Shown: positions 12,009 through 25,349, counted from the first letter of the stretch. The stretch is 64,000 nt of DNA from Boswellia sacra (GCA_013180625.2 SNVD02014099.1:186001-250000); one strand, 5' to 3'. Numbers and translations: made by a program. Notes: generated by a model not told the origin, from the letters alone.

Positions 12009-15000
12009 ATGTCTTGGCCTAAAACCTTAGCACTAGAAGATGAATTTATATTTTCGTCTCTTTCGGAACTGCAGGTACCTCTCTTTATGTTAGAGAAAAA
12101 GGTTTTTTTATTTCAAATTCTATGAGCTTGATATATGTATATATTTTGAATCGTAATTTTTATATCACCATATTTGTGTGCATTGACAAGATCGAATTCG
12201 ATCTAATGGGGAAAATCTTTTATAAGAATAAAATAAAGAATTAAAAAGTTGTGTGGTAGTTCTAATATATAATTAATCACGTACGTGACTAAATCATTGA
12301 CAAATTCTTTATTTTATTCTTTTTCTTATTCTGTATAATCCCTATAAAACAAAAAGTTTAAACCTGACTTATTAATCACACATTTCCATTCAATAAACAT
12401 TAAGAAAAATGTTACATGATCGATAAAACGGATTACAATTAATTGAAAGAAGTTTATGATTTATTTGATATGTCAATTCTATTGATGGGGTTATAGCTTC
12501 GTTGAATAAAGTAGAATAGATGAAAGAAGTACTCAATATTTTAATGTTAGTTAAGAGAGTGATCTTTTTTTTTTTTTGTCTTAAATTTGAATAGATCTAA
12601 ATCAAATCAAAATCTAAATAAAAGTCTAAATATAAAAATTTAAATGATCTATTTATTTTTTTAATATCTGAAATTAAATGTCTGAAAACTAATGGTTTCA
12701 CACATATATTTCTTTTTATATATATTATTTTCATTTGTGATTTTATTTCATATAGTAAAAATATTTGCATATTAAAATTTATTATGAGTTTAGTTTATTT
12801 AAATGTTATAATAGGGTAAAGAATTTATTTAAAAAAATTGATATATAAATAAGTTGAATGATCATAAAAAAATTTTAAAAATATAAAGAAAATCATCATA
12901 TAAAATTAGAAATAAATAATAATATTTCAAAATTAAATTATTAGGCTACATATAAATTAGTTATAAATGAATTTTATGAGCGCATTTAAGAGAATTAGAG
13001 AAGGAATAAATGATTTAGATGTTTGCATTCAAATAAAAGCTAAATTTTTAGCTTGTTCTATTAAGATGAAAATATATTAGATTAAGTCTTTAAGTCAAAA
13101 AAATAAACATAATTAAAAGATCTTAAGACAGAGAATAAGTTAAATTTAGATTTCAGACCAAAGAAACAATCAGCCTCTAAGTGAGAGATATTAGTATTAG
13201 TAAGAAAGAGGTTAAATGATAAGTGCAGAACTTCAGAGATAGGAGTAATCAAAGAGTTTCTTCATAATCATAAAAAAATATGCTTATAAAATTTTAATTA
13301 CACATATCACAATATTTTGAGGGAAGACTTTGATTATAGTGCAAATTAAGTAGGAATTGTGTACAACAAGTAAGATTTGGGTGGTAAAAACTCCTTGGAA
13401 GTTTCTTGGAATTGCTAATAGCAAAGCTATACAGGGGTGGATATAGGATTTCATAGTTGGGGTGCCAATGGTGTAAATCATGAAAATTAAGAAGGGATAC
13501 AGAAGAAAAATAATAATTTAAGAGGGGGCAAAGAGGTTGATCATAATTTAAGGAGTAAGAATCTAATATATAAATATATATTAAAAGAAAATTGAACTGG
13601 GGAGGCCCACAAGATAGCCTAGTGCCACTCTGGCTATACAAGCAGCATCTGCTTCTTCAAGTATTAAAAGAAAAATTAAAAATTAAAGTCCTTTCTTCCT
13701 CTGTTAATTGAGTGGTTTAAAGTACCAATAACAACCGATCACAGGGCAACTTAAGGTGGCCCTGTCCCTGGTTTATGGATCAATTTCCATCGAGCTTAGA
13801 TTTGCTTTATACACTTGTTTGTGTGTTGACAGGAAATTCCTCTGATTGGAGAAGAAAATACTTGGGCCGAACCTACTCTAAATCATCGCAATAAGATCGC
13901 GAACAACCCAGATTGGGAGAACTCATCATGTAATAAGCGAAGAAAGTTGAAATCAAAGGTTTGGGAGGAATTCACAAAGTATAAAGGAGAAGATGGAAAG
14001 GAATGGGCTATATGTAATCATCGTAAGAAGAAGCTTGTAGGTTCAAGTAAAAGTGGAACCTCACATCTGAAGAATCATATAGGACGTTGTCGACGCAAAA
14101 GAAATCAAGATGGAGGGGCCGATAAATCAATTGAAACAGGTGAACTAACTACTGCACTTGTTACCGAGGAAAAAGCAGTGGTTGATCAGAAATTTCCCTT
14201 GGATGTCACACGCATGATTATTAAGCATTGGCCGGAAACATCACAAATCTCGATGAAGATTCATATGCCGAATGTTTTCCAAGAGGAGAAAGAAAAACTC
14301 CGCAGATATTTCAGCAGACTCCCCTGTCGTTTCAATTTAAAAATTGAGTTGTTTGATGAGGACTATCGGTTGATGATAATCCACTTTATTGATGAGAGTT
14401 GGGAACTGAAGAAAAAGATTATTGATTTCCAATGTCAAAAAGATGATAAGCTTTTCTTTGAAGCTTTTAAATGTTCAGTTTTGGATTGGAGCATAGACAG
14501 GAACATATGCACTATTGTTAGAAGTATTGGCCAAGATAAGGAAGTTGTTGAAGAAATGAACAACTGGATCAGTGAACGATGCTCGCTTCCTTTTGGCGGG
14601 CAGTTGTTTCCAGTTGATTGCGTAGTTGAAATTCTTAAATGTTATATTTGGGTTGGAAACATGTCGACATATTCATTAGACTTGGCTTCCAGGATGAGGC
14701 AGACTCTTGACTATGTCTGCAAGACTTCATTGAACAAACTGAAGTTTCAGAAAGCGGAAAATAAAGCCAAGTCCATGGGCAAGAAAGTCACTTCTTCTGG
14801 CCTTATTCCTCAAACTTCGATTTTTGATAACTTTGAGTTACTTCAGATAACAATGGGGTTTAGAGAAGCATTTGGTGAGTTGGAGCACATGGATCCTAAT
14901 TTCAAGTTAGTAAATTTAAAAAAGGAGGAATGGGATGTAGCAACAGTCACGTATGAGTTTTGGAAAGTGTTAAATGATATCACTCGTGGCTTCTCTGAAA

Positions 15001-15683
15001 ACAAATACGCTACTGCAAATGTGTATTTCCCTAAGGTTTGTGACATATACGTGAAATTGCTTCGTTGGGAAAAAAGTGATAATTTGCATGCTCGTTCCAT
15101 GGCAATGCATATGAGAGGGGAATTCGTTGAAAAATATTGGAATAATTCTATATTGGTTCTAGTAATTGCTGCAATTCTTGACCCACGATTCAAAATAGAT
15201 ATTGTAAAACGTTGGTACCGGAAGATTTATAGTGGTGATGCTGAGACACACCTCACGAAAATCATTGATGATGTTACCAATGTTTACAATGAATATGCCA
15301 ACAGTTGCAATTCAAAATCTACCTCTAACTTTGGGGGTGCTAGTTCTTCGGCTGGACTTAAAATGCTAGACCAATTTGGAATGCCCTGTAGATCTCCAGA
15401 GGATGTTGATGATGCCGACTCATCAAAATCTGAACTTGATCAGTATTTGGGAGATTGTAAATTTCCTTTAGTTGAAGATTTCGACATACTATCCTGGTGG
15501 CGTGTCAACTCTCCAACTTTTCCAACACTTGCAATGATGGCACGTGATTTCTTAGCAGTGCCTGTTTATCCTAGTATGTTAGATTCTTCCTTGAAAAATG
15601 AAATTCAAAATTGTATGATTTATTGTGATGGCATAGATGATGACCTCACACAAGCTTTGGTATGCACCAAAAATTGGTTGTAA
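12009..15683 (+). CDS. SLEEPER-like protein derived from a hAT transposase (two exons)
   Basis: Model: exon 1 at 12009-12074 (22 codons from ATG, donor CTGCAG|GTACC) and exon 2 at 13833-15683 (acceptor TTGACAG), joined in phase 0 to about 638 residues. Exon 2 has no stop until TAA-ended QALVCTKNWL. Domain order: a basic KRRKLKSKVWEEF leader into a BED-type zinc finger (GTSHLKNHIGRC present, but the CxxC pair reads CNHR, losing one ligand); a degenerate RNase H-like core; the DUF4413-like region (IAAILDPRFKIDIVKRW); and a C-terminal hAT dimerisation domain (SELDQYLGD ... DILSWWRVN). The usual first-Asp motif (T-DNASSND) reads CTIVRSIGQD, the CxxH motif reads VDCVVEILKC, and the D-x-TRWNST motif reads IPQTSIFDN. 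Family knowledge: DAYSLEEPER/RICESLEEPER proteins are nuclear and domesticated. The upstream exon is inferred from splice phase and an in-frame stop (11997) before the ATG; a decayed transposase is the alternative. Confidence 0.78.
13433..13631. mobile_element. Short hAT-like MITE in intron 1 of the SLEEPER-like gene
   Basis: It begins AGGGGTGGATATAGG and ends GTGCCACTCT, giving short imperfect inverted ends. It is flanked by AGCTATAC (13425-13432) and GGCTATAC (13632-13639), an 8-bp target duplication with one mismatch, as hAT elements make. It is 199 bp with no coding capacity. Confidence 0.55.
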
Positions 15684-18487
15684 TTGTTAGGTACAGTCGA
15701 TTCCTTCAAAGCAATAGATGTCAAACATGAGACATGAATTTTACAATTATCAATTTTAATTCATTGACACATTATATGGCATAGATTTTCATATTGTATA
15801 CATTGTATCTAATTTAGGTGTTAAAAGATAGGAGTATATGCACCAAAGGAGAGAATCTTGTATACACATGCATCTACCCAATTGGAAGGCATATGTGTTC
15901 CACGTGTTGATGACATCATACCTTGCAATTGGGAAGATGCATGCGTCCACTATATATAAGTAAGATTTGTTGGGCTTAATTTATATAATATTTATTGCCC
16001 TTAAATATATTTTGGTAGTTATTTAATTTAATTAATTAGTATTTTATTTGTTTTATAGGTTCAATAAAATTGAAGACTTGAAAGGAAAACAAATCAAGGT
16101 CATGGATTAAATTTTTGTGCAAATAAAGAAAGATTATTAAATTATTGAATCCATGAGCCAACTCAATACAAATTCAATTCGGTAAAGGACTACAAAAGAA
16201 GGGATGCATCTCACAATTTATGTGAAGACCAAGATAGCCCTTTAATAAATTCAAGGTACACGGAGAGCACAAGGACAACAAATGAATTTTATAATTCTAG
16301 TTAAAGTTGTATGTGGAGAGAGAATACCAGTGGTCCCATATATTCCCTATAGTAATGGAAAAGTAGGAGACAAATGACACATGGCAAGTTCCTTCTAGTC
16401 TGCTAATTGGTTGATGATAAAATTTTGACCAACACAAAAGTGTCCAAGGCTGACCTTCGGACAATAGAATTATAGATAAACCATTAACTTCAAGGCTTTC
16501 AAAGTGCGTTGCAAGACAAGAAAACATAAAACAAAGGGTCAAAGGACTAGCTGATAGGATGGTCTGACGCTCATGTTAGTGACGATGGAACAAACGATTT
16601 TAGGGAAAGGTTAGAATGTGTCATTTACTTTATGCAGAAATCCAATTTATAGAGGTCTTAGCTCTGTATTCTTGCTCAACAAAGATCCACACTTCAGAAA
16701 AAAATCTTTTAAAGATATTCTTCTTTTAGGGTTAATTCTTTTCTTATTTGGGGTAGATTCAGTTCTATTTTATATTATTCCTTTTAACTATAGAACCTTT
16801 GAGGTATCAGCTTATGGGTAGCTTAGGTGGTAAAAACCTGGTCCCATCTACGTTACCTTTAATGTTCCAAAGGCCCAGTCACATGTTCTAAATTTGTGAG
16901 TACCCATGCTTGGTAGTTTATATAGGATAGTAGTTTATGATATGACATAAAATAATGTAATATGTATTGTAATAATAAGAATTATGACGTCTGCTTTATA
17001 ATCATGTAGAAGATAAGAACAAAGCTGAGGTGTGAGATATAATCACGTAAGATGTAAGATGGAGAGTAATATGACATAAAAAATAGTGAGGTTTTTTAGT
17101 AAGATATAAAGGAGTAGAATAATATTCTCATTGTATATATATAAAATATACGTTATTCTTGCAATAATCAGAGTTGAAAATGAATATAAAATATTTCCTG
17201 ATATGATGTGACATAATCTAACATAATAATGTATATTGTAATAATAAGAATGATGAAATGTGATTTGTCATAATATAAGAGATAAGAATAAGTGCTATAG
17301 TTCAATTCCAAGCTTTTAGTCGTAGTCTAGTTTAACTCTAGTTTCAATCCTAGTTTAGTCTGGTACGGACTCCTAAACATGGCCTAATGGGACAAAATTT
17401 TGATGGACTTTCCAAGGTGTTAACCGTTAATATGTGTTTGGAAGAGAGAAAACAATACAAAATAGGGTATTTATCTACCCAAGAAAATAATTTTGTGATG
17501 TACAACAAAGAGAATAAAAATAAAATCATTCAAAATAAATATTAGTTCTGAGTATTGATAGGTTAACAAACATTGATACACCCTCCATTTACTCTGCTTG
17601 TTAAAACAAATTTAATATTACTCATGGGAAAAATAGGAATATTGAATCACCATGTATTCAGATAAAACTTTGGATGATAAAAACTAAAATTCTTCATCCG
17701 AAGACAAACAAGACAAACACATAACAATTCTGAAAGTATTTATGATACAATTGGATAACATAGCAAAGTTGTAAAATTAATATTGTTAAAACATTAAATA
17801 AGAATAATGAGAATTTCTAAATTTGGATATAAAAAAAAAAACAATGAAAACTTATTACGAAAATTACTTTTAAAATAAGAGACAATATCTTTGAATATTA
17901 TTTTTATTAATGGCAATAATAATGTTAATAATCAATGAAAACTACTTATAAATATTAATAAAAAATCAAAGAGCTCAAAGGCATTTTTTTGGTGTTTACA
18001 AATGAATACCAAAACTATTGAAGAAAATAATAAAAACTTGGCGTCATATTTTAAATTTGTTACTTTCTAGTTTATAATGTGTAAAAACATGATTTTTAAT
18101 TTTTTTTTCTGAAAACTAAGGATCAGTACAGTAATAAAAATACTAGTTTTGCATTTTAATGGATGAATAGTGAAAATATAACAAGAAAAAACATATGTGA
18201 ACCCCACCTTTAGTAGCCTGATATTTTTGTTTGATATATTCTATCATCGTGAACAAACATAACTTCTAATTTCACCTATCATAAGTTATGTTCATTCAAA
18301 ATTGTATAGAACATACAATAAACATTATAATAACTTATAATTTTTTAAAAAGAAATTAATTTATAATATGTTTTTGACGCAAGAAATAATATTAAAATGT
18401 AGGGAGAAATGATAATTTTAGTTTTAAAACCTTTAATTTTGTGTTGGTTATAAATTTTGTGTTTTTGTTTTCGAAATGATTTAAATA
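15684..18487. other. Intergenic stretch
   Basis: AT-rich, with no recognisable gene. Short open frames are scattered and show no family motif. Some repetition of GATATGACATAATGTAATA-like strings occurs around 16930-17250 (ATGTAATATGTATTGTAATAATAAGAA occurs in two variants), suggesting a diverged short direct repeat. Confidence 0.5.
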
Positions 18488-19108
18488 TGTTGTGAAGATG
18501 AGACGCGTACACACTCACAAGTAGCTTTAGTGGAATTAATCCAGAAGTTTCAAGCACACACCTAAGCAATGAAATAAAATAAATCAACAAGAACACAAAG
18601 ATTTCTACTGGTTAGACCACTAGAGTGATCCTACATCTAATTGCTGATGATGAACAATCTATTATGTGAAAAACAAGAGAGTACAAGAGATTTACAAGGC
18701 AAACTAGTAGAAATTAGGTTAGCTTTTAACCCAAGAAATCCCCAATTTGTTTAAATTGTTTCTTTCTAATCTATCTCTCTTCTATCTATCATACAATGAA
18801 ATAACAGGTGCTTTTTATACCCCAAGATATAATTGGTGAAAGCCAATGACTGAATGCCAAGTGTATTTTAAAATAGAAAATTCAAAGTTACGCACCTGTG
18901 CGCGCATGGTCTTTAACTTGCATGCTACCAGACTCTATGTTGCGCATTTGCGCAATATCTTGCACTCTAGCACAACCCATATTGGGCACCAGTGCAAAGT
19001 CTCTGCCTGTGGTGTTTGATCTTGCATACTTGTGCTCTTGTGGAACTCCTTTTGCGCCCCTGCACAATCATGATGTTTACACTACATAAGTTGAGCCATT
19101 ATTCCACA
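18488..19108 (-). repeat. 3' LTR of the 18.5-23.4 kb copia element
   Basis: It runs TGTTGTGAAGATG ... TTATTCCACA. The purine-rich reverse complement of AATCTCCACCTTGGATC just inside (19109 onward) is the polypurine tract. The region 18890-19075 has many TGCGC/GCGCA words. Confidence 0.85.
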
Positions 19109-19592
19109 AATCTCCACCTTGGATCAAGCTTGTGTTCTGTACTGTAAACTACCACAGTCAATTACCGGCCACTTTAATCTTTAAGCTATATTGGTCCATG
19201 CCATAGTATCATGTCAAAACAAGAACTGAACTTGACACATACGACCAACTTGGACACCATATCAACTTAATTCATGTCGGTATGAACTTTAACTATTGAC
19301 CATTTAGTTTCATCAACAATATCACTGATGAGATGCAGCTTGATGTCAACTTGCTTGGTTCTTACATCACTTATAGGTCCTTGCTGCTTAGTGCTTCCTT
19401 AATCACTTCAGTTACAACAATGTCTTCCTCAGTTGTTAATAATCTTGCAATCGAGTGCAAGTTAGGCTTCTAACTAGTAGTCCAACCAAACAATATGAAT
19501 GTATACCTGGATATCATCGTTCTTATATCAAGATCACCTACAAAATTACAATTCACAAAACTTACCAGCTTCTCATCATTATTTTCTTTCCT

Positions 19593-20669
19593 TTACACCA
19601 AAACATAACGTAAAGTTCTTTCAAGGTATTTAAACCATTCAATAGCTTCCCAACAAATTCCTTCTAGATTAGCCATAAATTGGCACACCAAACTTCCTGC
19701 ACATGCTAAAACAGGCCTACAAAACATGGAGTACTTCAATCTTCTAATAGCCCTTACATAAGAAATTTCAGTCATCTTCTCTCTGTCTTCAACAGTTATA
19801 AGAGATAGAAATGATGACAGCTTAAAGTGCCCAACCAAAGAAGTCTGAACCTTGTTTCTTTCAACCATGTCAAGCTTTACAAGTGTTTTCTAAATACAAT
19901 CATCATGGGACAAAGATAATCGGTTTTCATCTTTGCCTCTATTGCTTTTCATTATCAAACACATCCTAAAACTTTCAAAGTCTTTCATCTCAAATTCCCT
20001 ATTGAGATTTCAATTTTCTAACTTTTGTTATATTGGTTGGCTCAAACAACATATCAACAACACCTAACAACAAAAAATTTCTTCCTCCATTTTGAAACAA
20101 AGAATTCATTTCATGCTGCCTTAACTATGTATTTCTACTACACATAGCTTCCTTATAACTTCTAGGATCGCTATCATCAGCCTCCTCTAACATTGATAAT
20201 AAATAAGCTATAAAATCAGCATAAACATACCTTGCAAGTGTAGCTCTACTCTCCTAGCTAAATCTCTTGCTAGCTGATGATTTCTCAAGATCTCAAACTC
20301 ATCAAGGACTTCTTCTATGTCATCAAGATCTTTTACTTCAACTGCCACTTCCATTAGAGAATTCCCAGAATCATGAAGCTCCACCTCAAGGTCAACTCCA
20401 TCTGTAGCTTTACTAGTTCTAGGCTCTACCTCAGCCTCAACTATAACTGCATCTTCAGTTCTAAACTGAATATTTATGTTGCAGCTCTCAAAATAACATT
20501 CTGGTTCTTCAAATGTAACATCTCTAAAAGTACAACACTTTGATACATCTAACTTTTGGCAACACAACTTGTATCCCTTCCCACCTCTTGGATAGGCAAC
20601 TAACATGCATCTAGCTCTTGGCTCTAAGTTTTCACGTTTGATATGTGCATAGGCCACACAGCCAAACAT
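19593..20669 (-). pseudogene. Copia pol remnant: integrase C-terminus joined to RT/RNase H linker
   Basis: The right part (20669 to about 20480) reads MFGCVAYAHIKRENLEPRA, the typical copia integrase C-terminal region before the RT. The left part (19868-19593) reads like the segment downstream of the RT catalytic core, with VRAIRRLKYSMFCRP and VCQFMANLEG. The YVDD-containing RT core that should lie between is absent, implying an internal deletion. Multiple stops are present. Confidence 0.8.
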
Positions 20670-20699
20670 TCATAAATGATTGTAGCTTGGTGAAGAACT

Positions 20700-22580
20700 A
20701 TCTACACTTCTTTCGGTGCCTTATGATTAATTACAAACGATGAACATCTATTGATTAAATATATTGTTATGTTGCCCGCTTCCCCCCAAAACTCCTTGGG
20801 CATATTTGCACTTAACAACATGCATCTTGCCCTTTCAAGAAGTGTCTCATTCATCCTTTTAGCTAAACCACTTTCATGCAATGTTTTGGATACCGTTTCT
20901 TACCTCACCACTCTTCTATTGTTACAAAAGTTGTTGAACTCTTCATTTAAGAACTCTAAACTATTATTAGTTCTTAACTTTTGAACTTTCTACCGGTTTG
21001 AACTTCAACCATCTTTTTTCAATCTTTGAACTTTTGGAGTGCATCGCCCTTAGTCTTCATGATATGAAACCACGCCTTCCTTGAACAGTTATCAATTATA
21101 GATGTGAGGAATAATACATAATTATACGTGTTATCAATTATAAACAAGTTGCATACTTAGATGGACCTTATAAATCTACATGAATATAACTTAGAGTCTC
21201 ATTAATAGTACAAGAAGTTAACTCTCTTTCCGTTGCCAAAACTACAATGCTCATTAAATTCTAATTTATACAACTTATTTTCACATAACAAGTCTTGTTT
21301 TTGCATCTCTTGAAGCCCTCTTTCATCACATGGTCAAGCCTCTTATTACACAAGTTGGCCTTATCATCTAATTCTAAAACCGCCTTTAATTCTCCAATCA
21401 TGGTGCTGCTCTGAGAATACAAAGGCCTTTTTCTCTCATAGTTTTCATTACAACTAGACAATCTCTTGTAACTTTTAAGGTTCCATTCTCCACTTTGAAT
21501 CTGCAGCCTTTGAAATCAAGCATACTAAGTGAAATCAAATTCCTCTTCAATTTAGGAATATGTCTCATAGCATTCAAAACTTTTTACATGCCATCATGAA
21601 TTTTAATTCTAATTGTGCCTGTGCCAACCATTCTACAAGCTTTAGTGTTTCCCAATAGAACACGTCCACCATCAATCTTTTCATAAGATTCAAATCCGCT
21701 TCTATTTGGTGTCATATGAAACGTACAACCGGTGTCTATAACTCATTGATCCTCTGAACTTAGTGTTGTCACTATCAAAACATCAGAATTCTCATATTCA
21801 TCCTCTACAATAGCGGCATCACCTTTGTCTTACTCTTTTCCTTTCTCATTTTTCTTTCTCTTAGGACAAAGCCTCCTAATATGCCTTTCCTTAGGACAAT
21901 GATAGCATACCGCTTTCTCACCCCTTTATTTTGATCTGGAGTGTGACTTTCCTCTGTAATTTCTACTATCACTCCTACATCTAATATGCCACCATTCATC
22001 TAAGTGTTCACCCAACTCATTCTTCTTTTGAGGATCTTTCAAATTCAACGCACTAACGACATCATCAAGACACAATGTTGCCCTACCATAGTTCAAAATG
22101 TCTACAAAATTCTCATACGACTTCGAAAGAGAATGCAACAACACTAATGCCTTATCTTCATCATCATATTCAATTTCTATGTTTCTTAAGTCTAAGCATA
22201 GTGTGTTAAACTCATCAATGTGATCTTGCTAGTTCTTATCCTCAGCCATTTTGAATGTAAGAAACTTAACTTTCAAATACAACCTATTAGACAAATTCTT
22301 AGTCATATAAAGGCTTTCAAGATTTAACCATACCTCAGCCATAGTTTTCATCCTCGAAGATTGCTTCAACACCTTGTCACTTAAACAGAGAATTAACATG
22401 TTGTGATTCTTCTTGATGATGTCTTTCTTCTTCTCAACACTATAGCTATTTTGCATCTTGCTTTCACCTCCAAGAGCTTCATCCCATCCTAGGTTGCTAA
22501 ACAAAGCCAACATCTTTATTTTCTAAATAGCAAAGTCGTTGCTACCATCAAACTTCTTAATGTCATGCTTGGTAGTTGAT
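20700..22580 (-). pseudogene. Copia gag, protease and integrase remnants
   Basis: Gag starts near 22588 (MMATSTTKHDIKKFDGSND). It reads through UBN2-type gag sequence (MKTMAEVWLNLESLYMTKNL) to a CCHC knuckle, CYHCPKERHIRRLC, around 21910. The protease motif reads IDTGCTFHM instead of the usual DSGCS-HM. A GAG-pre-integrase stretch follows near 21540-21400. Integrase to about 20700 is heavily stopped. Defective. Confidence 0.82.
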
Positions 22581-22705
22581 GTAGCCATCATAGAAATTTC
22601 TTCGAACACCTTTTGGACTACGTAAATGCTACTTAGGACTTTTATCGAACACTTATTATACTAATAACTTAACCACTAAAGAACTCCAAATCAACCAATA
22701 ACCAA

Positions 22706-22717
22706 GCTCTGATACCA
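22706..22717 (-). other. Primer-binding site (initiator-Met tRNA type)
   Basis: The minus strand reads TGGTATCAGAGC directly next to the right LTR, the standard plant copia PBS. Confidence 0.92.
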
Positions 22718-22720
22718 ATT

Positions 22721-23372
22721 TGTTGAAGATAAGAGGCATGCACACTCGCAAGTAGCTTTACCGGAATTAATCTAGGAGTTTCAAGCACACACCCAAGCAA
22801 AGAAATAAAAGAAATCAATAAGAACACAAAGATTTATACTGGTTCAAACCACTAGAGTGATCCTACATATAATTGCTGGTGATGAGCAATCCATTATGGT
22901 GAAAAAAAAGAGAGTACAAGAAATTTATAAGGCAAACTAGTAGAAATTAGGTTAACTTTCAACCTAAGTAATCCCTATTTGGTCTAAACCCTTTCTCTTT
23001 AATCTATCTCTCTTTTATCTATCATAAAAGGAATAACACGTAGCTTTTATAGCCTAAGATATAATTTGTGAAAGCCAATGACTAAATGCCAAGTGTATTT
23101 TAAAACAGAAAATTCAAAGTTGCGTGCCTAGGCAATGTGTGCACAAGGTCTTTGACTTGCACGCTTCTAGACCTTCTGTTGCACACCTACGCAAAGCACT
23201 TTGCATGCCTACACAATATCTTGCGCTCCAGCGCAACCCATATTGCGTGCCAGCTTAATAAAGTCTCTGCCTGCAATATCTGTTGCTGCATACTTGTGCT
23301 CCTGCATAACTCCTCTTACGCTCCTGCACAATCATGATGTATGCATGCACAAGTTGAACCATTATTCCAGGA
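22721..23372 (-). repeat. 5' LTR of the 18.5-23.4 kb copia element
   Basis: It matches 18488-19108 along its length, with many substitutions and small indels. It starts TGTTGAAGATAAG and ends near TTATTCCAGGA. Confidence 0.85.
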
Positions 23373-23659
23373 AAATAATTATTGTTTTTAAGTTTTGAAC
23401 ATGATATATGATTGATATTGTTTAAAATGTATTAGAGAATGTATAGTATAAGAAAATGTTTATAGAAAACATAATGAGAGGCCAAGTTCTGATTTTTATT
23501 ATCAAGCGGGGAGAAGTTAAAATTTTTACGTTTGGCATGTGATATAAATAGTCAAACAAGGTTGGTTAACTTGCAATTATTACATTATAAACAAAACATG
23601 TAATTTTTTATAGATGAAATATGAGTCATTATAGTAATAATACTAGATCGTAGTTTTGA

Positions 23660-23665
<6 letters not shown>

Positions 23666-23701
<36 letters not shown>
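23666..23701. repeat. (AT)18 microsatellite
   Basis: An uninterrupted AT dinucleotide run of 36 bp. Confidence 0.97.
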
Positions 23702-23707
<6 letters not shown>

Positions 23708-24633
23708 TAAATTGTAATTATTGCATATGTAACGACTAATTAATTATATGTAAAATAACTTATCTGCAAAGAATTCTAAAGAATTAGAATAGAATATTTT
23801 GAAAAAAGAAAAATGATGTTGTATCTTCAATTTATTATCGTTAGGAATTTATACTATATAATCATGTACGAGGATAGAAAAGATAAATGTGCTATAACAG
23901 TATAATTCAAGCTATTTTGATTTGAACATATAGCATAAACAAAGAATATATTTTGCTATGGTGACATACTGGCTACAGGAGATATTTTCAAGCATTTTAG
24001 CTGTTGAAAAACCATTACCATACTACCATACACATATTACCATATATAATTGTTTTAAGAGATGTTGGAGAGATTTTTGCCATCATACGAGAAATCTTAT
24101 CCAACTAAACGATTTGATATTTTCTAATGGCTAAATTAGATGCAAAAGTACAACTCATTCACATATGTTTGCATTTTCTCCTATTTAGATTATATAAAAC
24201 TTGTGGTTAACATAAATCAATTATCCTCCATGTAACTGACATCAAAAAGATTTTGGCCAATTATGTGAATGCTCATGAGAAAGAATAATCATACTGAAGA
24301 TTATATTTTTCGTGGGAATATAGCATCATAACAAAGACAAGGTATATACAAAGTTTTTCCTTTTTTTGTATTTTTATTTTTATTTGTTGCTTCAACTTTG
24401 ATTCATAACTTCATTAGTGAGCATAAACTGTAATTTGTCCTTAGACACTATTTATGTTACAATATGACTATCCTAATAAAAAAAAAATCAACGCTAATTT
24501 AATGAAGTCACTTCAAAATAAAAATGTAATGTTTATGAATACGTTTTTCATATATTTGTTTGGGAATTAGAATTGGTGGAAATGATTTTGCAGAAAAGTG
24601 GCTCTTTTTTCAATTGAGAAAGTGATCATCATA
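23702..24633. other. Upstream region of the F-box pseudogene
   Basis: AT-rich non-coding DNA. No other feature was recognised. It would contain the former promoter of the F-box gene. Confidence 0.45.
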
Positions 24634-24835
24634 ATGGTGACAAAAGTACAGTCTCAAGATATCGTGATTGAAGTTTTATTAAGGTTACCTGTGAAAACTC
24701 TTCTAAGAATCAGGTGCAGCTGCAAGTTTTTATATGATTTAATTGGAAAGCCTAGTTTTATTTCTTAGCATCTAAAAAGTGATTAATACTCGACTATTTA
24801 TTCGTTCTAGAGAAAGTAATCTTTAGGTTTATGAG

Positions 24836-25349
24836 TAGGAGTGGCAATTTGAGTCACGACACGTGAACACTACATGAATACAACAAGAGCACGATACACG
24901 ATTAATAAATGAGTCAGATTCATGTTGAAGGTGTTTAACATGCCAATCCATTTACTGACCCGAATAGTTAAACATAACTCATCAATCCTTAACATGTAAA
25001 TTTATCTAATGATATGAATTTTTACGTACTTACAACATATATATTATAAAACTGAAAATTTTATATTATAAAATAAATTAATTTTCATAATAGTAAATTA
25101 TGATGATTTTAATAATTCTTTTATACTAACAATTATTTATGTTCTAAAATTAATTTTAATTGATAATAATATATAGAATATAATATATTCTGCATAATTA
25201 ATTTAAACAATTAAGTAATTATGTGAATTAAGTATGACACGATTACAACACGCGGGTGACACGTCTAATAACCATGTTAAATCTATGTTTCATATCTCGA
25301 CACGAATAATTAAATAGGTCGATACCTGTGACACGAATTACCACCCCTA
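24836..25349. mobile_element. hAT-type MITE, copy 1 (514 bp)
   Basis: The ends are TAGGAGTGGCAATT and AATTACCACCCCTA, an imperfect terminal inverted repeat of the TAGGGGTGG class. A perfect 8-bp target duplication TTTATGAG flanks it (24828-24835 and 25350-25357). The sub-terminal parts carry CGACACG-rich words; the middle is very AT-rich. It shares its whole layout with 42180-42686. Non-coding. Confidence 0.92.

Larger units (their letters stand above)
18488..23372 (-). mobile_element. Ty1/copia LTR retrotransposon, internally deleted and decayed
   Basis: LTRs lie at 18488-19108 and 22721-23372 (TGTTG...CCACA/CCAGGA). Flanking AAATA occurs at 18483-18487 and 23373-23377, consistent with a 5-bp target duplication. 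The primer-binding site (GCTCTGATACCA read on plus, 22706-22717) lies just inside the right LTR, so transcription runs leftward. The internal region is only 3.6 kb. Gag, protease, integrase and the C-terminal pol region are present, but reverse transcriptase is essentially gone (between about 20200 and 19870). The LTRs carry iterated TGCGCA-type motifs and resemble the single LTR at 51547-52107. Confidence 0.9.

Noticed and set aside
13294..13641. Minus-strand 115-codon frame
   Set aside because: It overlaps the hAT-like MITE and intron sequence, has low complexity and matches no known family.
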